Shown one piece after another: positions 57,937-63,373 of a DNA stretch of 63,373 nt. The notes beneath the pieces were generated by a model. It saw only the letters and a list, made by a program, of their open reading frames with translations, was not told the origin of the DNA and made no database searches. Location of the stretch: NCBI GenBank assembly GCA_030690165.1, contig JAUYHF010000007.1, forward strand, positions 195,420-258,792. Direction: 5' to 3'. This stretch comes from Deltaproteobacteria bacterium. Lineage in GTDB: Bacteria; Desulfobacterota; GWC2-55-46; UBA9637. Positions within the stretch are counted from its first letter, which is position 1; the number at the start of each line of letters is the position of its first letter. The translations under genes were made by a program, and so were the position numbers.

Positions 57937-58890
57937 TCAGTCCCACAACCGCGTCGAAAGGTACCTGTCTCCACCGTCAGGGAATAATACCACTATAACG
58001 GATTTATCTAACTTCTTCGCCACTTCAAGGGCGCCCCACATTGCCGCTCCGGAAGACTGGCCGACAAAAAGCCCTTCTTCAATGGCAAGTCTCTTTGCCA
58101 TATCGTATGACTCCTCAGTGGGCGCAGGCACTTTATCGTCAAGCTCATTTTCGTGATATATACCTGGAACAATTGATGTAGCCATATGCTTAAGACCTTC
58201 AAGACCATGGAGTGGTGTGGCAGGTTCCACTGCTATCACCTTTATATCAGGATTAAATTCCTTCAATCTCCTGCCGGCGCCCATAATAGTACCGCTTGTC
58301 CCGATACTTGCCACAAAATGGGTAATCTTGCCATCGGTCTGCTTTATTATCTCCGGGCCTGTTGTATCATAATGCGCCTGAGGGTTCGATGGATTGTTAT
58401 ATTGGTCAAGTTTGCAGTATTTATCAGGATTATCCACATAAAGCTTCCAAGCAAGCCTTATAGCGCCATCAGAACCTTCAAGAGGATTTGAAAACACGAC
58501 CTTTGCGCCAAATGCCTTGAGTATTTTTTTTCTTTCCTCGCTCACATTTGCAGGCACAACCAACTCAACGCCATAACCCTTTACAGCGCCAATCCAAGCA
58601 TACGCAATGCCGGTATTCCCGGATGTGGAATCAAGAATTATCTTATCTTTGGTAAGCCTGCCGCTCTTTTCCGCATCCTCTATCATCCTCTTTGCCGCCC
58701 TGTCTTTCACAGAACCGCCAGGATTATAGTTCTCAAGTTTTGCATAAACCTCCACCGACATGGGAAGCTGTTTGGTAATTCTATTTATCTTAATGAGCGG
58801 GGTGTTGCCAACCATGTCAACAATAGACTGCTTTGCCAAACTCAAATCCCATCTAATCTGCGGTAAATCCTGAACAATATGCCTGCTCAT
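57937..58890 (-). CDS. cysM: Cysteine synthase (CysM-like, PLP-dependent)
   Basis: It makes cysteine from an activated serine and sulfide or a thiocarboxylated carrier. The 317-residue beta-family PLP enzyme has VDMVGNTPLIKINRI, the PLP lysine in NPGGSVKDRAAKRMI, STSGNTGIAYAWIGA, GTSGTIMGAGRRLKEFNP and VVLFPDGGDRYLSTRLW. The ending DGGDRYLST is like CysK and CysM alike. The ThiF and Mec neighbours favour the carrier-dependent O-phosphoserine type. It is the first gene of the operon and has a promoter with a palindromic operator. Confidence 0.88.
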   Translation of the reverse strand: MSRHIVQDLPQIRWDLSLAKQSIVDMVGNTPLIKINRITKQLPMSVEVYAKLENYNPGGSVKDRAAKRMIEDAEKSGRLTKDKIILDSTSGNTGIAYAWIGAVKGYGVELVVPANVSEERKKILKAFGAKVVFSNPLEGSDGAIRLAWKLYVDNPDKYCKLDQYNNPSNPQAHYDTTGPEIIKQTDGKITHFVASIGTSGTIMGAGRRLKEFNPDIKVIAVEPATPLHGLEGLKHMATSIVPGIYHENELDDKVPAPTEESYDMAKRLAIEEGLFVGQSSGAAMWGALEVAKKLDKSVIVVLFPDGGDRYLSTRLWD

Positions 58891-58938
58891 ATATTTATCT
58901 CTCCAAGAGTTATCTTAAAAGTTGAGTCTTTTACTCTT

Positions 58939-58964
58939 GTATAATACTTTAGTATATTTGTCAA
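58939..58964 (-). promoter_or_regulatory. cysM operon promoter with ATACT-AA-AGTAT operator
   Basis: On the minus strand TTGACA (58959-58964) is followed by the perfect palindrome ATACTAAAGTAT (58944-58955) and a TATTATAC -10-like stretch. The inverted repeat between -35 and -10 looks like an Rrf2-type (CymR/IscR-like) site. The regulator identity is inference. Confidence 0.55.
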
Positions 58965-59004
58965 GTTAAAATCCCTTACCAAAAATAGACTTTGATTTTT
59001 GGGG

Positions 59005-59127
59005 AAACCTGCAAGTTGCCTGCCAAACGAGGCAGCGGGCAATTTTTACGACGAGCCGTATGTTCACCAATACGGTGAGGAGTAAAAATTGTCCGATAAC
59101 GAAGTATGACAGGCAAATCGCAGGTTT
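59005..59127. repeat. Long imperfect palindrome of about 120 bp
   Basis: Nested arms: AAACCTGC/GCAGGTTT, TTGCCTGCCA/TGACAGGCAA, GGGCAATTTTTAC/GTAAAAATTGTCC, and a central CCGTAT/ATACGG. It could form one long hairpin. Confidence 0.88.
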
Positions 59128-59128
59128 G

Positions 59129-59159
59129 TAAAATAGCGAGGTTTTTAATCGCTATTTTA
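59129..59159. terminator. Hairpin next to the ispH stop codon
   Basis: TAAAATAGCGA (59129-59139) pairs perfectly with TCGCTATTTTA (59149-59159). It lies 7 bp after the ispH stop and has no T run beyond the stem. Confidence 0.5.
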
Positions 59160-59165
59160 CGGCCA

Positions 59166-60017
59166 TTACCTCTTTGCCTGTTCACATATCTGACTTACAG
59201 CCTCTATCACTTTTTCTATTATCCAGTTGGGTGTGGATGCGCCTGCTGTTATGCCGACCTTTTTTGCGCCATTAAAGTGTATCTGATTTAATTCCCCGGC
59301 AACCTCTATATGATAGGTTTTTGGCTGGATCTTCCTGCAAATATCTGCAAGCCGCTTGGTATTGGCGCTGTTCTTTCCGCCCACAACAATCATGCAGTCC
59401 ACTTGCGCTGCAAGTTTTGTGGATTCATCCTGCCTGACAGATGTGGCATTGCATATTGTATTGAATATCTTTATCTCAGACGCCCTTGCAACACAGAACG
59501 CAACTATGGCTTGAAGATTCTGGATTGACTGTGTTGTCTGCGCAACTATACCTATCTTTTTTCTCCTCGGCATCCCCATTAGCTCATCCACGCTTCCTGC
59601 TGCTATTATATCCTTTCCGCCGTAACTCAAAATCCCTTTGACCTCAGGATGCTCCTTATCACCAACAACAACTATTGAATAACCTTCTTTTGTTAGAAGT
59701 TCCACATACTCATGGGTCTTTTTAACAAACGGACAGGTTGCGTCAACTATCTTAAGCCCTTTTCCTTTTACAATCTCCATCTCCTGCAATGTAACGCCGT
59801 GGGAGCGGATTATGATTGCGCCGCTGTCTACATCCTCAACGGTGTTGACAGCAGATATACCCTTCCTCTTCAATTCCTCTACTACCTGAGGATTGTGGAT
59901 TATCGGCCCCAGGGTGTGGATACACCCCTTGTCGTCCATAGTGCACTCCTCTGCCATGTTTATGGCCCTTTTTACGCCGAAGCAGAAACCTGCATTTTTA
60001 GCGACAAGTATTTCCAT
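59166..60017 (-). CDS. ispH: 4-hydroxy-3-methylbut-2-enyl diphosphate reductase
   Basis: IspH is the last enzyme of the MEP pathway and makes IPP and DMAPP. The 283-residue iron-sulfur protein has the three cluster cysteines in NAGFCFGVKRA, DATCPFVKKTH and FNTICNATSVRQDE, plus TLGPIIHNPQVV, RSHGV, GDKEHPEVKG and ITAGASTPNWIIEKV. It is not fused to ribosomal protein S1. It closes the aroA-cmk-ispH operon (2-bp gap to cmk). Confidence 0.97.
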   Translation of the reverse strand: MEILVAKNAGFCFGVKRAINMAEECTMDDKGCIHTLGPIIHNPQVVEELKRKGISAVNTVEDVDSGAIIIRSHGVTLQEMEIVKGKGLKIVDATCPFVKKTHEYVELLTKEGYSIVVVGDKEHPEVKGILSYGGKDIIAAGSVDELMGMPRRKKIGIVAQTTQSIQNLQAIVAFCVARASEIKIFNTICNATSVRQDESTKLAAQVDCMIVVGGKNSANTKRLADICRKIQPKTYHIEVAGELNQIHFNGAKKVGITAGASTPNWIIEKVIEAVSQICEQAKR

Positions 60018-60019
60018 AT

Positions 60020-60673
60020 CTATTTTTCAATCGCCTCCACCATTTTTCTTACTACATCTTCTATTGCCATATTGCTTGTGTCTATATGGATGGCGTCGTC
60101 TGCCTTTCTTAACGGCGAAAGGGCCCTTGTAGAATCTTGCTCATCCCTTGCCTTCACCTCTTCAATAACCTTTGCAAGGGAAACATCGCTTCCTTTCTCC
60201 TTTAATTCCAGATATCTTCTTTTACCCCGAATCTCTGCCGAGGCATCCAGATAAAACTTTATATCAGCATCAGGAAAAACAACCGTGCCGATATCCCTTC
60301 CCTCCATTACCACAGAGCCGTTTTCAGCCATAGAACGCTGCAATCTGACCATAGCTTCCCTTACAGCCCTTTTTGTCGAAACCTTTGAAGAAAGGGGGCC
60401 GGCAGACGTCTTTCTTATCTCATTAGAATAATCCCTGCCGTCAACAAATATTTTATTGTCCTTAAAATTAAGTCTTATCTTTGAACAGAGTTTTTTTAAT
60501 TTATCCTCATCCTCAATATCAATGCCTTCCTCATAGGCCTTGACTGCAACAGCCCTGTACATTGCGCCTGTATCAAGATATGTAAAATGTAATCTCTCTG
60601 CAAGCAGCCTGCTCACTGTGGATTTGCCGGTTCCAGCAGGACCGTCTATGGCAATTACAAGACCTCTTTTCAT
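60020..60673 (-). CDS. cmk: Cytidylate kinase
   Basis: Cmk phosphorylates CMP and dCMP. The 217-residue protein has the P-loop IDGPAGTGKSTVSRLLAERL, YLDTGAMYRAVA, the CMP-binding EGRDIGTVVFPDADIKFYLDAS and the lid RDEQDSTRALSPLRKADDAIHIDTS. Its start overlaps the aroA stop by 4 bp. Confidence 0.97.
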   Translation of the reverse strand: MKRGLVIAIDGPAGTGKSTVSRLLAERLHFTYLDTGAMYRAVAVKAYEEGIDIEDEDKLKKLCSKIRLNFKDNKIFVDGRDYSNEIRKTSAGPLSSKVSTKRAVREAMVRLQRSMAENGSVVMEGRDIGTVVFPDADIKFYLDASAEIRGKRRYLELKEKGSDVSLAKVIEEVKARDEQDSTRALSPLRKADDAIHIDTSNMAIEDVVRKMVEAIEK

Positions 60674-61965
60674 GCCCTTTTAACACTTTCTAATAATTCC
60701 ATAAAACCGGGGAAAGAGGTATCTATGCAGTCTGTATTTGAAATAGTTATGCCTTTTTCCGATGCCAGCCCCGCAACAATCATTGACATTGCAACCCTGT
60801 GGTCGCCCCAGCTGTTACAGCTGTCATTTCCTATCGGTCTTTTCCCGCCTTCTATAGTCATACCGTCCGGCAACGGGGTAACCTTAACGCCTATCCTTCC
60901 AAGTTCGCTTGCCATTGATTCAATCCTGTCTGTCTCCTTTACCCTTAGTTCTTTAGCATCTTTTATAGTCGTGGTGCCTTCGGCAAATGCAGCGGCAACA
61001 GCAGCAATCGGCAATTCGTCAATGGCCCTCGGAATTATCTCTCCCTGTATCTCTATACCCTTGAGCCTAGTTGATTGTACCAAAATATCTCCGACAGGTT
61101 CGCCGGAAATTTCTCGTTGGTTTACTATTTTCAAATCTCCACCCATTGCCTGCAATAAGTCAATGATGCCTGTCCTTGTGGGATTTATCCCGACATTTTT
61201 TATCAGTAGTTCCGAATTTTCTGTAATAAGCGCCGCAACCATAAAAAATGCGGCAGAGGAAATATCGCCCGGAACTTCAATTTCTTTCCCGAAAAGTTTC
61301 TGCCCGCCTGCAATGCTGACGGCAGTTCCGCTGCGTTTTACCTTTGCGCCGAAATATGCAAGCATCCGTTCCGTGTGGTCTCGGGAAATGGTCGGCTCTG
61401 TTACTGTTGTAACTCCATCGGCAGATAGACCCGCAAGGAGAACAGCAGATTTTACCTGCGCGCTCGCAACCGGAGAGTTGTAAGTTATTCCTTTCAACTT
61501 TGAGCCGATGATTGCAAGAGGCGCCTTGTTTCCATTTTCCCTTCCGAATATCTTAGCGCCCATCTGTGCCAATGGTTCAACAACCCTTTTCATGGGTCTT
61601 TTTCTAAGATATTGGTCTCCGGTTATAACGGAAAAGAAATTCTGTCCGGAAAGAAGCCCTGTAAGCAATCTTATGGTGGTTCCTGAATTTCCGGCATCTA
61701 TTACATCCTGCGGTTCCGTAAGGCCATGAAGCCCCTTGCCCTGAATAGCGACTATGCCGTTTTTATGTTCGTCAATACGAATCCCCATCTGCCCGAATGC
61801 CTTGAGAGTCGCCATATTGTCTTCGCCCTTCAAAAGCCCTTTTATTGTCGTATCCCCTTCAGCAATAGAACCAAGCATAATAGCTCTGTGTGAGATGCTC
61901 TTATCGCCGGGAACAGTTATCTCGCCTTTGAGGGAGTTAATCTTTTTTACAGTAATGTTTTTCAT
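60670..61965 (-). CDS. aroA: 3-phosphoshikimate 1-carboxyvinyltransferase (EPSP synthase)
   Basis: AroA joins PEP and shikimate 3-phosphate on the way to chorismate. The start at 61965 (MKNITVKKINSLKGEI) is chosen over a TTG at 61989, and the duplicated fragment at 62409-62513 also begins at this Met. Motifs: VPGDKSISHRAIMLGSIAEG, DAGNSGTTIRLLTG, LRKRPMKRVVEPL, SAQVKSAVLLAGL, ELRVKETDRIESM and SWGDHRVAMSM. The enzyme is complete with 431 residues. LSGQNFF before the arginine segment is like the class II-type Deltaproteobacterial and Gram-positive forms, a weak impression. Confidence 0.97.
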   Translation of the reverse strand: MKNITVKKINSLKGEITVPGDKSISHRAIMLGSIAEGDTTIKGLLKGEDNMATLKAFGQMGIRIDEHKNGIVAIQGKGLHGLTEPQDVIDAGNSGTTIRLLTGLLSGQNFFSVITGDQYLRKRPMKRVVEPLAQMGAKIFGRENGNKAPLAIIGSKLKGITYNSPVASAQVKSAVLLAGLSADGVTTVTEPTISRDHTERMLAYFGAKVKRSGTAVSIAGGQKLFGKEIEVPGDISSAAFFMVAALITENSELLIKNVGINPTRTGIIDLLQAMGGDLKIVNQREISGEPVGDILVQSTRLKGIEIQGEIIPRAIDELPIAAVAAAFAEGTTTIKDAKELRVKETDRIESMASELGRIGVKVTPLPDGMTIEGGKRPIGNDSCNSWGDHRVAMSMIVAGLASEKGITISNTDCIDTSFPGFMELLESVKRA

Positions 61966-61990
61966 ATCCCTATACTCTATGTTTATCAAA

Positions 61991-62227
61991 CTATAACCCT
62001 ACCACATGCAAAACCTTTCCAACCGTCTCCAGATTAACCTCTTTCTTTTTGACCTTTTCCTCTATTCCCTCTAAAAATTGGATAGTTCGTCTGTCATAAT
62101 ATCTTTCGCCGCAATTCTGACACACGAGGGTTTCTACAGGGACAAAAATAACATCCTTTCCCTTTTTAATTTCTTCTTCAACCCTCTTTTTTACAATATC
62201 TTCGTTTTTACAAATAACGCACTTCAT
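61991..62227 (-). CDS. YgiT-type zinc-finger antitoxin
   Basis: The 78-residue protein has the MqsA N-terminal zinc fold: CVICKNEDIV and CQNCGERYYD (two CxxC). Its Val-Pro-Val-Glu-Thr strand is typical of the YgiT group paired with DUF4258 toxins. The helix ends LHVVGL without the HTH domain of full MqsA. AGAGGAGGAG gives a strong SD. The toxin-like frame upstream is truncated. Confidence 0.82.
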   Translation of the reverse strand: MKCVICKNEDIVKKRVEEEIKKGKDVIFVPVETLVCQNCGERYYDRRTIQFLEGIEEKVKKKEVNLETVGKVLHVVGL

Positions 62228-62366
62228 TTTCTCCTCCTCTCAATACTGCCTCATATACTTCAGCATCTTTAATTATTCCAAATCTTTCATTCCTCATCTC
62301 CTCTTTGGCATGAAAGGTATAGAACACTTTACCTTTTCTAAAACAATCTTTTACTTTATTTAGCAT
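62208..62366 (-). pseudogene. DUF4258-type toxin, C-terminally truncated
   Basis: A 52-codon frame reads MLNKVKDCFRKGKVFYTFHAK, then EEMRNERFGIIKDAEVYEAVLRGG, and stops just inside the YgiT gene. The FHAKEEM and GI--AEVYEAVL parts match the start of DUF4258 proteins (HAxERM pattern). The second half, normally continuing with a YPDD-type and strand region, is missing. No good SD is seen. The frame follows in phase after the aroA relic stop. Confidence 0.55.
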
Positions 62367-62408
62367 ATCACAGGTCGTCTTACTTTTTTTGTCTGAACCT
62401 CTTGCCTT

Positions 62409-62513
62409 CTAACCTTCATAAAGAATAATCCCCTTGTGAGAGATGCTCTTATCGCCCGGAACGGTTATCTCGCCTTTGAGGGATTGGGTTTTTTTTATGG
62501 TTATGGATTTCAT
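62409..62513 (-). pseudogene. Duplicated aroA 5' fragment
   Basis: It reads MKSITIKKTQSLKGEITVPG and DKSISHKGIILYEG before a stop. The first 26 codons match the intact aroA (MKNITVKKINSLKGEITVPG, DKSISH) with several differences, after which homology is lost. It is a diverged partial copy located about 450 bp upstream of the real gene. Confidence 0.85.
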
Positions 62514-62528
62514 AAGATGGCTTTTGGC

Positions 62529-62746
62529 TTAATTATTAACGGTCTCAATAGTAACAACATGCTTTTATAAAAATCTGACTAACCAATTTTGTCATGCCCG
62601 AATGTTTCTATCGGACATCCAGCGTCTTTTGTGTTATTGACGAAAATACAAAGACTCTGGATTCCCGCTTAATACCTGCTGGAATGACAGCATGGGGAGA
62701 TTTTTGTTTTATGTATATAGTCTATTTCGAGACTGTTAATAATTAA
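62529..62746. repeat. MITE-like element with nested palindrome
   Basis: Outer inverted ends TTAATTATTAACGGTCTC (62529) and GAGACTGTTAATAATTAA (62729-62746). Inside lies a second inverted pair, TGTCATGCCCG...GTCTTT with AAAGACTCTGGATTCCCGC...GGAATGACAG, the common GTCATTCC/TCTGGATTCCCGC repeat type. No coding sequence is seen in 62514-62771. Confidence 0.72.
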
Positions 62747-62771
62747 AAGTTTTTGCTATAACAATCAAAAA

Positions 62772-62933
62772 TCATACTTCGTCAACATAATACTTGCCGA
62801 TATTAAAGTTTTGGATATGCTCGGCAAGTTTGTCAAGATTCATCGCCTCTACTACTTCTTTAGCCTTTTCCTCATTTTGAGCCTCAACTTCAATATGTCC
62901 GGCGAATTCAAAGTCTACAAAAAATTTGGGCAT
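62772..62933 (-). CDS. Small unknown protein, 53 residues
   Basis: ATG 62933 is preceded by AAGGAGGTGACC, a nearly perfect SD. The product begins MPKFFVDFEFAGHIEVEAQN, continues with EEKAKEVVEAMNLDKLAEHI and ends NIGKYYVDEV. The pattern of one strand, a helix rich in Glu/Lys and a final strand suggests a compact alpha/beta protein. No family is recognised. It is probably cotranscribed with the two genes upstream. Confidence 0.6.
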   Translation of the reverse strand: MPKFFVDFEFAGHIEVEAQNEEKAKEVVEAMNLDKLAEHIQNFNIGKYYVDEV

Positions 62934-62968
62934 GGTCACCTCCTTGTGCTTGCTTGAAATTGTTAATG

Positions 62969-63250
62969 TTATAAATTTATAGATGCTTTGTAATTTTCTC
63001 GCTTATTACTGATGCTGAAACCTCTTGAAAACTTATGATAATCTTTATGCCTTAGCTCAAAACAGATTATTTCGTCAAAATTAGTTTCTAAAAGGTAATT
63101 ATTTTCTTCTATCAAGTTGTCAAACGCCTCTTCTGGGCTATTGCCTTCAGCAAAACCAATTACCTGGCAATTTTCAATATCAGGTTCTGGAGATTCAGAA
63201 TTAGGCTGATGAGTAAAGCCCTCAGCGGTTATAAAGATGTAAGATTTCAT
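62969..63250 (-). CDS. Unknown small protein, 93 residues
   Basis: Beginning MKSYIFITAEGFTHQP, it has an acidic middle (ESPEPDIENCQVIGFAEG) and NSPEEAFDNLIEENNYLLET, then FDEIICFELRH. This strand-helix-strand layout is like small HicB/UPF-type ferredoxin-like folds. The start overlaps the stop of the upstream partial gene by ATGA. No function is recognised. Confidence 0.55.
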   Translation of the reverse strand: MKSYIFITAEGFTHQPNSESPEPDIENCQVIGFAEGNSPEEAFDNLIEENNYLLETNFDEIICFELRHKDYHKFSRGFSISNKRENYKASINL

Positions 63251-63373
63251 ACATTATAGTGTTGTAAAAGTTCCGCTATCTTCGGGTCATCAGGGATTTG
63301 AAGGTTTTTGAAATTATTCTCAAAAACAATATTATGAAATTTCTTTTTTTGATTTGGGTTCAAAGATGAATAA
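63247..63373 (-). CDS. Partial gene, C-terminal 42 residues of an unknown protein
   Basis: The frame is open from the window end and reads YSSLNPNQKKKFHNIVFENN, then FKNLQIPDDPKIAELLQHYNV. Its TGA overlaps the next ATG. It is basic, then helical. Too little is seen to identify it; it could also be a short complete protein starting outside the window. Confidence 0.5.
   Translation of the reverse strand, partial: YSSLNPNQKKKFHNIVFENNFKNLQIPDDPKIAELLQHYNV

Noticed and set aside
58891-59165. Riboswitch or T-box upstream of cysM or after ispH
   Set aside because: The cysM leader is short (about 45 nt) and the 59005-59127 structure lies downstream of ispH and upstream of the cysM promoter, not in a leader; no known riboswitch core was recognised.
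60725-61483. A 252-codon plus-strand frame opposite aroA
   Set aside because: aroA on the minus strand has all family motifs and operon coupling; the plus frame has none.
1-63373. CRISPR array
   Set aside because: The repeats seen are palindromes of varied spacing and sequence; no series of equal repeats with equal unique spacers and no cas gene was found.

Overview
The window comes from the chromosome of a Gram-negative bacterium of moderate GC content, with SD-led genes and consensus sigma-70 promoters. The mix of multihaem c-type cytochromes, the gene orders xseA-xseB-ispA-dxs-tlyA and aroA-cmk-ispH, a PilB ATPase, and an APS-based sulfate assimilation operon resembles Deltaproteobacteria/Desulfobacterota or Nitrospirota-like lineages. 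No rRNA is present, so this placement is inference. Genes are densely packed, but spacers are unusually rich in palindromes.

Layout. 1-4790: redox cluster with the end of a DMSO-reductase-family gamma subunit-like haem protein, a periplasmic TPR protein and three c7-type multihaem cytochromes (12 CXXCH in all). 4791-12426: accessory stretch with a transposase relic, aspS, a BIME-like repeat, a HEPN-like protein between integron-like half sites, a ParE-type toxin-antitoxin pair, a deoxyhypusine-synthase-like gene with gmhA, and an intact insertion sequence whose transposase needs a -1 frameshift. 12427-21968: cold-shock protein with a long leader, then xseA, xseB, ispA, dxs, tlyA, a pilB-like ATPase with a zinc-ribbon tail, a PP-loop sulfurtransferase and larE. 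21969-28505: second accessory stretch with a TumA/TumE-like pair, a trypsin-like protease, a second HEPN-like protein, a REP-associated tyrosine transposase (RAYT) among REP-like hairpins, kbl, an RHH antitoxin with a beheaded PIN toxin, and an orphan HicB. 28506-38052: tdh, etfA, etfB, comEC, uvrC, a coiled-coil protein, a SUMF1-type protein and efp. 38189-50521: a very large hybrid histidine kinase with an N-terminal Rossmann domain, a response regulator, ppc, tRNA-Glu and tRNA-Gln, a SthA-like flavoprotein, a cupredoxin and two sensor proteins. 50600-58890: sulfate uptake, activation and cysteine synthesis (sat, cysH, cysC, usp, SLC13 carrier, radical SAM, ThiF/MoeB, Mec-type JAMM hydrolase, cysM). 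59166-61965: ispH, cmk, aroA. 61991-63373: a YgiT antitoxin with a truncated DUF4258 toxin, a duplicated aroA start fragment, a MITE-like element and small unknown genes.

How the parts fit. The cytochromes, the gamma subunit, the Etf pair, the cupredoxin and several redox or ligand sensors point to respiratory electron transfer as a main theme. The sulfur operon appears to run from sulfate through APS to sulfide and cysteine, and it carries a ThiF/JAMM pair typical of a protein-thiocarboxylate route, although the sulfur-carrier protein is not in the window. Tdh and Kbl convert threonine to glycine and acetyl-CoA.

The most distinctive feature is the density of palindromic repeats. Many begin with GTAG, the foot tetranucleotide known for RAYT-recognised REP elements, and a RAYT gene lies among them. 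Perfect 28-bp palindromes of one consensus sit inside ispA and inside the RAYT gene, and other palindromes lie inside ppc and comEC. At least three toxin-antitoxin loci look decayed, with the antitoxin-like gene kept and the toxin truncated or absent.
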